A stretch of 64,000 bases of DNA from NCBI GenBank assembly GCA_018697195.1, contig CM031864.1, forward strand, positions 21,327,943 to 21,391,942, written 5' to 3'. The notes under the pieces were generated by a model. That model was given only the letters and a program-made list of their open reading frames with translations. It searched no databases and was not told where the DNA came from. This stretch comes from Certhia americana (lineage: Eukaryota; Chordata; Aves; Passeriformes; Certhiidae). Made by a program: the position numbers and the translations under genes. Below are positions 50,001 through 62,982 of the stretch, one piece after another. Positions within the stretch are counted from its first letter, which is position 1; each line of letters begins with the position of its first letter.

Positions 50001-52079
50001 AAGCTGTCAAGGACATTTGACAGACTGAAGCCAAGTATGGGGAACTGTAACCAGACCTGACTTATATGAGACTTATTGTCCTGATGTCTGCATACAAGCG
50101 CTTTCTGAAAGGAAGAACAATAGGAACAAGTGAACACCAGGAAAGCAAGTGGCTCCAATTCCATCTTTTTACTCTGCCTACAAGGTCCCTTATTCCTTAC
50201 CTTTATTATTTCCTCCTTATCACTTTTTCTCCAAAAAAAACCTAGAAATAGTTATACTGTAGCTTTAACACATTAAATAGATAACTCAAAAGTTTAAAGA
50301 AATAAAACAAAATTTAAGTGTATTTAATATATGTTCAACTCCAGAAACGAACTTAATTCTTCCCATTTTTCAATGCTCTTTTTCAGTCTCTCTCCCTGTA
50401 GATCCTCAAAGGACAATTAATACCCTTGAGGATATTTTCAGCTATCCTTCTTTAATTTTAGAGATGGGAGAAGTTTGGTTCTATCATCAGAATCAGAGAC
50501 GTTACTCTTCCAAGGAAATTTCAAGTTTTCAAGGTTTCCTCTAGGAGTCAAAAATTCTTGTATACAGAAATCTGTCTATTGAACTTAGCAATAAAAGGTT
50601 TAAAGCTAAGGACAATGGATTCAGTTTGTTCTTTATCTGTGGTGACGTAAATCTAGAATAAAACCAAATTAAACTAACTCTCCAGTTTCATTCATGTATA
50701 ACTAATAATAGTGTCCAGTCAGCAAAAATTCTAGAAAAATTGAGCCATGTTCTATCAATCTCTTCAGCCTGCACTATTCCATAAGAAAAGTCAGGGAAGC
50801 CTCTGTATCAGTTTCCTATATATGTGCTTACAGTTAAGGACCGAAATTAGAGAAAAGGTGCTTCAGCCACAGGCTACTGATGCTTTAAGGCTTTATTTTT
50901 CTCTTTCTTTGGGATTCTGATAGTTACAGTTCATTTGACCTGAACCAGCTTGCTCTAAGCCCATTTAGCTGACACTACAGTTCCTTTATCAGTGAAATCA
51001 AAACTTCTGCTACTGACATATAGCAAACATCACCTCAGCTCCATCTCTCCTCCACTAATACCTCATGCACAGCAAAAAGTCAGAATACGCTTCCTGCTGA
51101 AAATACCATGTAAAAACAGTCATATTTTCTTTTTCTGAAGGACCATGTAGAAGAAGAAGAATATATATTTTGTCCAGCTAAATGATTTCTACTGAGAATA
51201 ATAGAGCACAAGAAAATTAATTGCTTCCTAGTGCAAATCAGTAGCCACTTCAAGGATAAAGAAATCTCTAACCCGCCTCTGTACGTGATAGCTCTGCTTC
51301 TCCAAGGCTGTGATTTTAAATTTATCATTTTTAATTAATTTCAACTTTAACTATTTTAATGGCCATTTGAGATGAGGTGAGATTTTGGAAGTTTCACTGT
51401 TAGTTGATTTTGGGACATGACAGTAGACCCATCACAACATGGCAGTGTAAAAACATTTCAAGAAATGGTGATTTGCCTTGCTTGTGGTTTTGGATGCCTC
51501 AAACTGGAAGATGAGAAAACATGAAGGAGGAGGGGATAATATTCTCAACAATTTTCAAATATTTTTGGCTTTGATAAGGCTGTATTTTTACACTTTAAGG
51601 GAAAGATTCCTGAATATTTGGCACAAAAAATCCTGGTCAGATTCTTCTTAGAGCTCAGCACTCAATTGTTCCTAGTTACAGAACTTACAAACACATTTGC
51701 AGGTTTTGAAATAGCTCACATATTTGTTCATCAGTGAAAGCTCTCCAAATTTTTGATCCTAAAAATTACCAAAATTCTGAATGAAAAATTTATTTGTACT
51801 GTTTAAAAAACAATGGGGGAGGAAAGTTGTAAGCTAGACTTATTTTTTGTTCCCTGGTTATTTACTGAAATTTAATTTTAGCCAGAAATTTCAAAGCAGA
51901 TCTCATTATTTTTACTGGGGATTATTCTACTGAGGTTCAAGTGTATTCATTGGTGGCCCATTCTAATAGGACTGCTGATTCTAAATTATCTTCCCATTTA
52001 TTTTACTTTACAGTGAAAGCATATCTGACTTGAAGAATTAAATATGTTTCCACATTGTATTTGAATCTGAGGGCATTTC
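47051..52079. other. Unique DNA, no gene seen
   Basis: No recognised gene or transposon. 47,440-47,580 is richer in G+C and includes a strong acceptor-like tract (CTTCTTCTTTCTTGGCAG) without a matching donor. A 137-codon plus-strand frame spans 47,229-47,642 and is unrecognised. 48,110-48,260 is moderately G+C-rich. The rest is A+T-rich. Confidence 0.55.
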
Positions 52080-52746
52080 ACATTTCTCCCTGGAGAGGAC
52101 AGCCTGGGGGTAGAGATGCTGAACATGACCCAGGAATGTGAGCTTGCAGCCCAGAAAGCCACAGGATGCTGGGCTGCATCCAAAGCAGTGTGGGCAGCGG
52201 GGCAGGGACGGGACTCTGCCCCACTGCTCTGGTGAGACCCAACCTGCAGAGCTGCATCCAGCTCTGGGGTCCCCAGTGGAGAGAAGAACATGGACCTGTG
52301 GAAGCAAGTCCAGAGGAGGCCACAGAGTTGATCAGAGGGCTGGAACATCTCTCCTAGAAAAACAGGCTGAGAGAGCTGAGGCTGTTCAGCCTGGAGAGGA
52401 GAAGGCCCTGGAGAGACCTTAGAGCACCTTTGAGTACCTGGAGGGTGCTGACAACAGGGACTTTTTACAAGGATGTATATTAATGGAACCAGGGGATTAA
52501 TGGGTTTAAACTGAATGACAGCAGATTTATAGTAGATATTAGGAAGAAATTCTTTATTGTGAGGATGTTGAGACACTGAAACAGGTTGCCCAGAGAAGCT
52601 GTGGATGCTCCATCCCTGTGGGTGTTCAAGGCCAGGCTGGATGTAAGTCTGAACAACCTGGTCTAGTGGAAGGTGTCTCTGTCCATGGCAGGGGGACTGG
52701 AACTAGATGATCTTTATGGTTCCTTCCAACCTAAACCATTTTATGA
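52080..52746 (+). mobile_element. CR1 LINE, 5'-truncated 3' end (best preserved copy)
   Basis: A retroposed copy of CR1, the dominant LINE of bird genomes, which moves by target-primed reverse transcription and usually leaves 5'-truncated copies. Landmarks in order are 'GCTGGGCTGCATCCAAAGCAG' cut to its core around 52,168-52,188, the 'GTTCAGCCTGGAGAGGAG' block at 52,383, 'GAAACAGGTTGCCCAGAGAAG' cut to its core near 52,578, 'GGAACTAGATGATC' at 52,699 and 'CCTTCCAACC' at 52,722. It ends at an ATTTTATGA-like terminus near 52,746, a variant of the ATTCTATG octamer that closes CR1. Only about 670 bp remain, so the copy cannot move. It is markedly richer in G+C than its flanks. A 192-codon open frame on the opposite strand (51,998-52,576) is antisense to this element and not a gene. 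The left edge is uncertain by a few tens of bases and I see no target-site duplication, as is usual for CR1. Confidence 0.95.
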
Positions 52747-54944
52747 GATCATAAACATGTGATAAATGCATGGCATCATAGAAAATAAAGTAATATTACA
52801 AGGTAGAGGAACACTCAATATATTCAGTTTCTAAGAGCTTCATGAAAAACAAGTAACATTGGCTGGAATAACGAAGAGGCGAGAAAAAGAAACCTTTATG
52901 GTCATTGATATTTATAGGGAATGTTCTTAGGTACACAGAATACAGTCCTAAATTAAAAAATGTTAATTTCACTACATGACAGTAGAAAAGAAGTTATCCC
53001 CTCTCATTTTTGATCAGTTTAATACTGAGTCTCATCAGTCAAAAAGAAAACCCAATTTTTCATGGTTACTTCGTTAACAAATATGAAAATCATTCTATGA
53101 CATATGGTGGGATTTTATGGATTCCATTACCTGTAAAACAAGGCCTTATGTCCTAGAAATAGCTATATTAACTATTGAACTTGCAAGTGTTCCAACTGAA
53201 GTTGAAAAGAGTTCATTCCTTCCTCTGCTAAAGCCAATGCCAGATTTTTAAATATCCTGCAATGAAAGGAAGACCTGAATGTGAATAAGAAAAAGGTTTT
53301 TGTTTGTTTTCAAATCAAATATAATAAACATTTCTGTGTACCAAGAAAAGGGAAGTGCCTCTGACACAAAATATTGAAGCAGTAAAGTATTGTATCTGCC
53401 AAATGGGTTGGCTGAAAATGTTACTGAAGTCTTTCACAGTGCTTGCCTTTTTCAATGTACATCTATGCCTACCTAATAAACTTACATTGTATGGTATTCT
53501 TCTCGAAAAAATTAATCACTGAGTAATTGAAAAAGCATTTGTTAAAAAAAAAAGAGGGAAAAGTGCTAAACACTTCATATTGTTTTCGTTTGCTCACTAA
53601 TCATTGCATTTTTTATATATATTTTACTTTTACAGCACAAGCTTTCAGACATGAAAAAATCTTTTAAGCCTGTCATTGGATTTAGACAATGTTGGCTATA
53701 TCTTCCTCTTCTCTTGGGTACTCTCCCATAACCTCTGACTCCACATGGTAAAGTTCATCTTTACTACAAATCACCTTCCTTCACCTGGTGACAGGTCTCA
53801 ACAGAACCCCTACCCTAATAACCTTCCATGTATTTCAGATGCCCACCAAACCCCCTCAGGTACTGTGCCTGCAAAAGGATACCATAAAATACAGCCTGCC
53901 TGCTGAGGGGAATTTCTGCTGTCCACCCAAACCCTTGGTATTCCAATAAAATTGACAAACCAGGATGCAGGCACGAGTGAAAGTCATGCATGCTTCTGCA
54001 AGACTTTTTTTGCACACAGGTGAATTTCATCTGCCTTTCATGGGTTTTTCTTGTCTCATCCTTGATCTTAGCTATAGCCTGTGTGGGCTACTTATATCTC
54101 AGCTTGTACCCAACCACCCTATTCAAAAACTACTTCTAAAATTATCCCTTTCATGCTGCTAAGACCCTGCCAGACATTCATATTCAAATCAAACCCTTCA
54201 TCTCTGCTTCAAGTTCACAGTTCTTCTCTTAAATACAAGGCCCAGAAAAACACAACACATACTTACAGCTTGGCTTTCAATTTGCTCTGATTATTTTAAA
54301 ACTTCCTTTCTCCCCATTATGCTCTTCAGACTTCAATCTCTTTTTCATTTTTTGTACTGCCCCCAAGTTTGGTGATCCATCTTGCTGACTGGATATAAAC
54401 TCATAAGTTCACAAATTTATGTTCTTCCATAAAGCACACACCCTTGAAGTGGGGGAGGTCATGTTGGGAGAAGGGGGGTTTAACCACCACCTCTGTGAGC
54501 CCACAACAAAAAAGAAAATGAATCACGATTGTGTTGTCACAGTTCATCACACTTCTGAACATTTCAACTTGAAAAGGGAGATTTTAACAGCCACTTAGAC
54601 ACTCCAATTTTAGGTCATCTTACTTAAAAAAACGGAAAAAATCCAAGCAACTTCAGTCTAAGATGGTGTCAAAGTATAATCTTTCTAAAACAATGCAAAT
54701 CTGCAAAACTGTTTTGTTGTAGGAACAAAAGAGGTAAATAGTTTGTTTTCTTTCAGAGCGTGTTGTTGTTTAGTTTTCACTTCTGACTCAAAAAGCTCCT
54801 GGCAAGCCAAAAAAGAGAGCTGATAAAAAGTAAAATAATAACACCTATCTTAAGCCTAATTTTATAATACTCTGATTTCCTCTCCTATATCACTGAATTC
54901 AATTAGCTTACATTTATTTTCATTTAATCTCTTTAATCTCTCAG
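52747..54944. other. Unique DNA, no gene seen
   Basis: No gene or repeat recognised to the right of the CR1 copy. 53,750-53,960 is slightly richer in C. The rest is A+T-rich and featureless. Confidence 0.6.
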
Positions 54945-55370
54945 TACTCACCTGTGATTGACACAAGGCACCGTTGCCATTACCCTGCAACCGTCGCCTG
55001 CTCACCCACGCTTTTTATCACCAAGGGAGCTCATCCTTTCCATTTCCTACCCATCAACAGCCCAGACACCAAGGCAGAGATGGAAAAAGAAGAAGATCAA
55101 TTAAAAAAATCAGTTTTATGAAACTCCCCACCTGGTAATGTGTGTTCTCAGACACAGACTTGTGTGTCCCTGAGGCTCTCCCTGCAGCAGCTTCCCAGGG
55201 TTATCAAAGGAGCGCTGAGCGTCCAGAGATGCTGCCCATCATCATTTTCATGCTGAAAGCTGGGAGGATATCTGTTCCTTGACTATGCTTCACTTTAATT
55301 ATCAGGTTGCAATTAACACCCTGCCACTCTTTTCTGTTTGCTCTGCTTTGCTCCATTTCCTGCAAAAACT
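54945..55370. promoter_or_regulatory. CpG-bearing block with consensus minus-strand splice donor
   Basis: It contains clustered CpGs rare elsewhere in the window (GCACCGTTG, CAACCGTCGCC, CCACGCTTT near 54,970-55,012; GGAGCGCTGAGCGTCC near 55,209-55,224), TAATTA at 55,296-55,301 and CAATTAA at 55,310. At its left edge the minus strand reads CACAG|GTGAGTAC, a full consensus 5' splice site with the last exon base at 54,952. All frames upstream on the minus strand hit stops, so if spliced it would be a non-coding or 5'-untranslated exon. An enhancer is the alternative. Confidence 0.3.
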
Positions 55371-55374
55371 GATT

Positions 55375-55393
55375 AAAAAAAAAAAAAAAAATT

Positions 55394-55426
<33 letters not shown>
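55375..55426. repeat. Poly(A) run joined to (GA)/(GACA) microsatellite
   Basis: A 17-nt A run (55,375-55,391) leads into an imperfect AGAGAC-type purine repeat (55,394-55,426). Together they make a compound simple repeat at the right edge of a CpG-bearing block. Confidence 0.9.
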
Positions 55427-58400
55427 ATAAGGTTTCCGGAACCCTAGTTTATGCAATAACATGATTTTATATCTGAAAGAACATTTTCATCTTTTAATTC
55501 CTTTTCTAATTATTTTCTGTGCCTTGCATTCAACATTTCCCAAAATTTGCCTATCAATGACATAAAAAGATTATCTTTTTCATGTTGCTAGCAGAGAGTC
55601 AGAGAGTTAAATCTATCAGAAATTATTCTAAACCTTCGACTCATTTACCCCAGCCTTATTTCATCCTCTTACTTCCTGATTCAGGATTTCTGTGTTACAC
55701 TGTTGTTATTGAATGCCTAGGGTGAATAGTTCCAAATATTAAAAGAAGTTTAACACTTAAGTAAAATTATGACATATTATTAGGTTTTTACTGTAGAAAA
55801 AGAGAAAATCTTTAAAGATGTTATGTTGAAATCTTGAAAGTATTAACAAATGTTTTATCTAAGGATCAAACACCTTTTGAAGAATGATAGGTAAAGCACA
55901 GCAGCTCTGCTGGGTTCAGCTTGCACAATTTCTCCTTACTTAATATCTTCTTTTTTTTCCCCTATGTAGAAGGCTTAAAAACTCTCAAAACCACAGGCAT
56001 TGGGGCAATTTAATTCGCTACGTTTCTACAGTAGGATTCAGTTTTCCAAAGTCTACAAATCCCTGGGAATTCTTCCGTAATTCTAAGCTTTATAGATCAT
56101 AGGCAAGAGGCAACAGAGTTGGAAGAAGGCTGTTACACAGCAAAAAAGGACATAAAAATCACAAAAGAAACCCAAAGATGTAACTCTGTGAATGTGTACA
56201 GTAAATTAATTAAACATTCTTTACATACAAAAAAAAATATTTAATATTCTGCCTATGTAGAAAAACAGAGTAGACTTCATAAACCAGCATCATATACCTG
56301 CTGACTCCCAGTACACTAAGTCCTTTTTTCCAACAAGGAAATGTTGCAGCAGATGAAAAAGCCTGTCTGGTTCTGAATTCCCAGAGCCTTGCTGCTCGGG
56401 TGAGAGGTGCTGTCAGGGCTCCAGTGACAAGAACCAGGCTGCAGCAGTTGTACTGTAAACAGGAGCCTTCCCAACTCGAGTCCTGAAGCACAAACTAAGA
56501 GTGGCTCCAATCTCCACAAGCTGATGTACTGTAAATTGGAAAACACCTTCTTCACTTGACCATTGAAATTTGCCTTCTTCAGGACAATCCTCTGAAGATC
56601 ATCTCTTATGCTGCAATATTCAAGGTACATATTAAACAGGAGAAGAAGCAAGTCATTGTGCAGTGGTTGATCTGCAGAGTCAATTCTCTCATTTTACATG
56701 AAATGTAAAAAAATTAATTTTTGTAGAAGCTCTTCTTCAGTAGTTTATGATCTTTCCATGGTGCATAGTTAAGGAAGAATCCAGTTACTCTAGTTCATTA
56801 TCAGTAAAGCTTAAGAATAAAACACTTGTTTTATTTATCCTCAGTTCAACTTTGAGTAGCACCAGCTTCCTCCGGTTTGGAATAGAAGATGTTACACTGG
56901 GTGAGGACATAATAGGCTTAAATAAGCTTCTGCCTTGAATCCCCTCTTGCCATCTACGTAAATGCATATCCAACTGCAGTCACACTACAAGCTTCCAAAA
57001 GCAATTCCATTTGCAGAGCATTCCAGCCAAAGCAAGGTTCCTCCTATCTTTCTTCTCTCCATGCAGGAACGGCCACCTGTGGCAGTATCCTGTGCTCCTC
57101 CAGCCATGTTACCATTTCACAGCAAGCTAATAGGAGCAAGAGGAAGCTAACTGCCTGGAATAAGAGGATAAAGGTAATGGAGCAGAAACAGAATAGGAAA
57201 TATGAGACATTTTAATGCTCTTGTAACTGCCTGCTTCTAGCAATTTTTGGCCCCATGATTGTCTCATCTAAGATTCAGACTCTTCTAAGTTAACTGAGCT
57301 GCATAACCCTGCACAGGGTGTTCATGTTCCCTTCCCTCTGGGGAGCACTGTTCTCTTTCTGAGAAAAACAAAGATAACCTTATGTCAGTGTGACAGAAAC
57401 TTGGGGACTCAGCTGCATTTTAGCCAAAACCCCAGGTGAGATTAGGTTGAGTTTGAACCTCAAAGCAAGGGTAAATCTGAATTTGTATCCTCAGCTTATG
57501 GTGAAGCTCAGTGCAGGCATCCAAAAATCAATGCACTAAAGCTAAAAGCTTAGTATGGAGTCCCCCATCCTGCTTGCTCCTGATTTTTTTTAACTTCTTT
57601 TCCTTGACTCTGAGCAGTACTTTTCAATCAGTAACACACTGGTGTCACAGAAGGCTGTATATTCTCACAAACAACCCTGAGGACACTCATTAACCTGAGG
57701 AATTCATTTTAGATCTTGTCCATTATGCAAATAAGAGGTACAATTTGTTCTCATTTTCTGTGCATTCTGCAGCATTATTGATTTACGTAACTCCAGGTTA
57801 GTCTCAACAACATATTTTTAATCAGGAAAAAAAGAAAATGAGACTTCTGAGTTTAAGTAAAAAGGAAAACGGAACCATCATTTTTAATAAATTAAAAAAT
57901 GTAGGTAAAACTGCAGCTAAAGATGTGGTATGAAAAGTATACTGACCATACAATATCTATTTGATGTCAATCACTGAAGTAAATTTCCTGGAATGGATGA
58001 CAAAGTATTTATCATCCTAGGATTGATTACATAAGCAAAATATACTTATTTTGATATACCAAGAATGGATTGCTCCCTGGGGATTTGATTCAGTGACAGA
58101 CTTCTAAATACTTTAAATTGTATGCTTTCTAAAACCTGCAGCAGCTGATCCTTCCCCACAGAGTAGCTCTCAGCAGCCTTCTCACAGGTCTGAGAGCCAG
58201 GTGTGGCTCTGGTGTGACAGGGCAGAGGGAGTGAGGTCTCCAGCCACCCCCACCACACAATCCTTTGGGACAGCTCCAGGTCCAGCACATACCCTGGTAC
58301 CCACCACACTGCTTCTCAGTTCTTGTCCCATTTCCTTCAGATAACATGAGTAACAAGCTCAGTAACTTGCTGAAAAACACATATATAAAATCAGTTTTCC

Positions 58401-59377
58401 TTGCAGCTCATGGAAAAGCTCACAGCAAGCCAAGATAAATCATTTAAATTGAGACAGCAATCGATGCAGTGATCACAAACCTGTGGCACAAACGGCGGCA
58501 TTTGAACGTGGCGCTTCATCAGGAACACACACACACACACAGGCTGGGACTTCTCCTTGCTGCTGCCCAAATAGCAGTCAGGTGGGGACAGGAGGCAGAC
58601 CAGACAACATGGACAGGGGAAGAAGAAAGAACCTTTGACCATAAAGGAGTTGGGGAGCAGCATCAATGAGAGGACAGGATCGAATACTTGCAGCAAGCGA
58701 GCTTTTCCTCCTCTGAACACAAAAAGCATATTCAAGCTCGCCTTTGAATTTTGTGTCCTCATAGAAATGCAATTCACAAAAGTGTCCTTTGTATGAGTGA
58801 TTACACAGGTTTTATTCTACATTCTCATCAGGATTTTACACTTGCTTTTAAATACAGAATGTCCAGGATCACAGTTACTGTGAGCTTTCCTTAGGGACTA
58901 GATAGAAAAACAGGAAAATAAGTTAAGACCACCAGTCAAAACAGACAAGAGTCACCCACAAGCAAGAGCCTTGAAGAATTTTGTATATTTTTTTCTAAGA
59001 GGCATGACCCCCCCAAACACACCCTTTCTTTTTTTACTTCCAGTGAAGAGTGGATTTTGATTGTTTCATGGAGTATCTAGGAATCTTGATGCAGCTATTA
59101 GAGATTCACTTTCAGAGGTTTAAAGAGGAAAATTCAAAAGCCTATGGGGGAACTATATGAAATAAGAAATAATCTGTACTGATATAAGCTCTAATATTCT
59201 CCTGAGTCCAGGTTACAGTCACATTTCAAGGCTCTTTTACTCCCTAATAGCTTTCCTGCTTTGCCTGACAGAGAAGGGCACTAGAATGGATAAATATGGG
59301 AATGTTGCACTTTTGTGGTTATGCTGCTGTGGTTTAAATAAAATTTTCACAATAAGGTAAGCAATGGAAAAGACCTG
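55427..59377. other. Unique DNA with G+C-richer blocks, no gene seen
   Basis: 56,330-56,500 and 58,140-58,330 are richer in G+C and unclassified. A T-rich acceptor-like tract ends ATGTAG near 55,971 with no donor partner. The (AC)8 tract lies at 58,525. Open frames of up to 128 codons (minus, 58,391-58,777) resemble nothing known. Confidence 0.55.
58525..58541. repeat. (AC)8 microsatellite
   Basis: Eight uninterrupted AC dinucleotides, flanked by 'CATCAGGA' and 'GGCTGGG'. A (GA)6 tract also occurs at 24,125-24,137. Confidence 0.9.
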
Positions 59378-59485
59378 AGGCATTGTGAAATATCCATCTT
59401 TGGAGATATTCAGAATCTGACTGGAAAATGAATCAGGTGACCTCCAGAGACCCTTCCATCATAAATTATTCTGTGGTTCTGTGAA
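59378..59485 (+). mobile_element. CR1 LINE 3' tail, short old fragment
   Basis: About 108 bp of the extreme 3' end of CR1. Recognisable blocks are 'CTTTGGAGATATTCAGAATC' at 59,398 (family: CCTTGGAGATATTCAAAACC), 'GTGACCTCCAGAGACCCTTC' from 59,438 (family: GATGACCTCCAGAGGTCCCTTC), and the terminal octamer repeat as 'ATTCTGTGGTTCTGTGA' at 59,468-59,484. The central part has lost bases between 'CTGACTGGAAAATG' and 'AATCAGGTGACC', where a normal copy carries the 'AACCTGCTTTAGGTGACCCTG' type of segment. The element lies in the same orientation as the other two CR1 copies. It is non-functional. Confidence 0.8.
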
Positions 59486-62400
59486 CTTTGGGGTTTTGAA
59501 ATCTAATAAAATAGTTGATTGAAGGGTTCGTATTTGACTGTAGCTTTGAACAATTACACTTTAAACCAAGCAAACCTGGCTGTGACCAGCCACAGTGAAC
59601 CAGGAGTACCTCTGGGACAGCTCAAGGCAGCAGCCCCTTCACCTGCCAGCAAAAGAGCTCCCACCACCAAGAAGAGCTGTTTCCAGGCACTCAAAGCTGC
59701 CACCTGCTTTCCTGCCTGTTTCAAGTTGAGACATCTCTTTAAGTATAAGTTTTCACTGGAAGAATATGAAAATATTATATTCCCCTTCAATGCAGCTTTT
59801 GAAATGAATAAATTGCTTTTTAACTCATTGGGACTCAGAAATGTTTTTCAAAAGCATTTTCACTGTAATGTCAATGAGAGTTCACTCAACCTATCAGTTT
59901 AACAATTCCTTTTAGGAGGGTTCATATGTTAAGTGGTTGCTGGATCAGTTGGACAATGAGCATGGCAGCACAGAAGGATGACAGGCAAAATGCTGCTAAC
60001 ACACCCATCTGCCCTCCATGTGTGCCTCCATCCAGGACTGGCACAGATCCGTGGGGATCCTTGGGCTGCTCTCCAGCAGTAAGCCCAGAAAGAACCATCC
60101 AGAGAGGAGGAGAAGGGTCCAGCACACTGAGCCCTTCCCTTTGGCAGCATCCCCAGAAATGTTTTCCTGATGTTTCATGCACTAAGATGCTGGCTGGTTT
60201 GCAAGTGACAGATACTGAAGGACTCACCATTGTGATACAGTGCAATAGCAAAGAGCTGGGCTAATTGCCTCCTAAGCACCATCTGATTGCTTTGGCTACC
60301 AGAGTTAGCTTCATGGACCACAAGCTCTAAGAATGCAAATTTCAGCTTCTCAAAATGTGTGTGAAAAACTACTTTAAATAAATTGATTAAAAAACAAACC
60401 TCCTGAAACCAAGCCTTTCCTAGAATGATGAAAGGGATGAAGGCAGTCTTTGCTGAAGGAGGCTACCTAGCTCTTGAGAACTTTGTCAATGATGTCAGAA
60501 ATACTGCTTACCTGTGTTGAAAGTATACTGTTTTCTAACATGTAAATCTCCTATCACAAGATTCTTACTGGAGGAAGCTATTCAATCACAGTAACAATCT
60601 GCTCATGTTTAAAAAAGGGAGCTGAAAGTTCAAAAATAGTTATAAGGTACGTCAAATGCAGCCAATGCATTTACCAGCCACTAGCCTTAGTCTCCTGAGG
60701 GCTGTGAAATATTCAGTTTTACTGCAGGAAAAAAGGAGACTAGCAATACAATTTTTTGATCTGCCTATGCTTTCTGCCTGGGATTTAATCCTGCATATAG
60801 ATACACAATATTATTCCCAACCAAGCTATCTGTTTTGCATCACAAAATGAACCATTCCCCATTTGAAGGGGCTGTCAGTTATCTGTGTTTTGTTAAGCAT
60901 AAAGCAATAGTTGCTATTTCAAATCCCACACTGCTGACAGTTACTTCTTAGGAATCTGAATAAAGTCACTTGAATTATTTAAAATAGTGAATAGAATGCA
61001 TTATTCCATTGTTCCATTTTTACAATTAAATCAAGAGAACAAATGAGCTTTCAGTTAAGTACATGCCAACGTTTGACCCTGATTGAGACTGAGGAAGATT
61101 CAACCTGTGCTTCTTTGAGGAATAAATCATGATACTCCAAAAAAAACAGAGGTGAAAACAGGGTATTCTGATAATCATTTTAGGAACAAGGGCTGAGACA
61201 CTTCAAGCAGATGGGACATGTATAAGCAAAATGTAAAACCTAGTTAAGGCAGAGTTTTATTGGCATAGACCTGCTGGAGGACACATCTCTTGGATAAAAC
61301 TGACTATGAACACTAATAACTGCTGCTTACGTAGCCTAGAATTAATGAGTTCCAGAAAGCAATTCTGTTGGCTGATAGATATACTGGGTTTTTTAATAAG
61401 GTGTTTACCTTTTTCATTCAGAATTTAGGAGGCACAAGATATTCCTGTATTCTTCTTCAGCATATTTTCTTGTTAAATTTTTCATTTCCCCAAAAGCATG
61501 GCCAACTCTCAGCACTATGGCTGCTCTACGTGTGCTCCTACTAATCATTTATGAGGTGGGTTTTTTTTTCCCTCGGGCCTTTGAATCTTATTCCTCAGAA
61601 ACACAATATATTGAATCTTTTCAGAGAAAAAAATTTCCTAGAGACATCTGCATCACCATAAACATTTGATAGAATTAGTTGTTCAAAATAAAGAGATTAA
61701 ACAAGCTAGAATAATGCCTATTCCAGCCCCAAGATGCACAGTAACAAAGGCTTAAGAGAAAACATGGTACTAGTAAAAGAAACTTTAAACCAGTCCTAAA
61801 ATTCTCCATCACAAATCAAGATTATGTTTAAAAGTAGTGGCACTGTGAACAAGAAAGCTGCCTACAACCTATGAAACTGTCAATACCTGAGTCACATTTA
61901 TCTCTAAAGCACTTTTTTTTTTTTTGTAAAAGCAAGAAACAGTTTTGGTTTATGTGTTATCATCAAAGATGAGGAAAATTTGTAACTGCCTCAGAAGCAA
62001 GAATACAGATTTCAAAACCAAACATGGTACCTGAAGTCAAATTTGATATGGAACTTCTCACTAATGGTTTTGATATATTCAAAGGATTATACTGATCTAT
62101 CTTGCTGAAGCCACTTCTGTGAAGTAACTGAAGTTACTATTGTCCCTAAGCTACAATGGATGGTACTACAGCAAAGATCTACAGAAACACCAAACTACTC
62201 AAAAGTTGTCAGATTTTCAGATTTTATCTTAAAAACACCCATTGGATCATCATCTTAAAACACATTTCAAAAGTACCTCTAAAAGAACAAACTGCATTCG
62301 GTCATGTCAGTAACTATCCTCAGCAAAAAAGATTACTGGGGTAACAATGAGGTTTCTCAGAGGATAAAAGAGGTCCTGGAATGAAATGAAATTCCAGAAA

Positions 62401-62982
62401 AACAGAGGAAGCAAGCAAGCTCTCTTCCCCAAGCCACCTTTCCTAACACACACATAAATAACAAACCTTCACAAACATAAGCAACATCTTGTCACAGAGA
62501 AGCACTGCAATGTTTATACAACTTTTCCACAGAGAAAATATGACAGAACAAACTATATGTAACAGATTAGTCACATTACTAAATGCTCTCAGGGAAAACA
62601 CTCTAAGCCACTGGTAGAACTAGAAAGAACAGTCCAGGTTCAACACTTATCTAATAAAATAAAGTATTGTGATTTTTACAACATAGTTATTCTAAATAGA
62701 AAAAAAATTGCTTTAGAAAAAGATAATAACTAAAGAGGATTTATAGAGAATGTAAGTAAATATAGCACAATGACAACCAAGAGCAGTAGATATTTACCAC
62801 CAGGGAGTTGAGGAGGAAGCTGAATGGCAATGAATACCAAATTTCCCTAACTTACCCCAGTTACAGAGTTAAAAATACTCTGCCAGTCCAGAAGACTGCA
62901 GTGTGTCCTGTGTTATTAGTTTTTGTACACAAGTGTGACAGTTTGGAGACTATGCCAATGTCAAGTCCTCAATTTCACAATT
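59486..62982. other. Unique DNA with G+C-richer blocks, no gene seen
   Basis: 59,570-59,720 and 59,930-60,270 are G+C-richer; the second is open on both strands for over 100 codons (59,926-60,264 plus; 59,922-60,251 minus) without recognisable protein features. A 13-nt T run lies at 61,913-61,925. The rest is A+T-rich and featureless. Confidence 0.55.

Noticed and set aside
51998..52576. 192-codon open frame on the minus strand
   Set aside because: Antisense to the CR1 element; CR1 3' ends are G+C-rich and stop-poor on the reverse strand.
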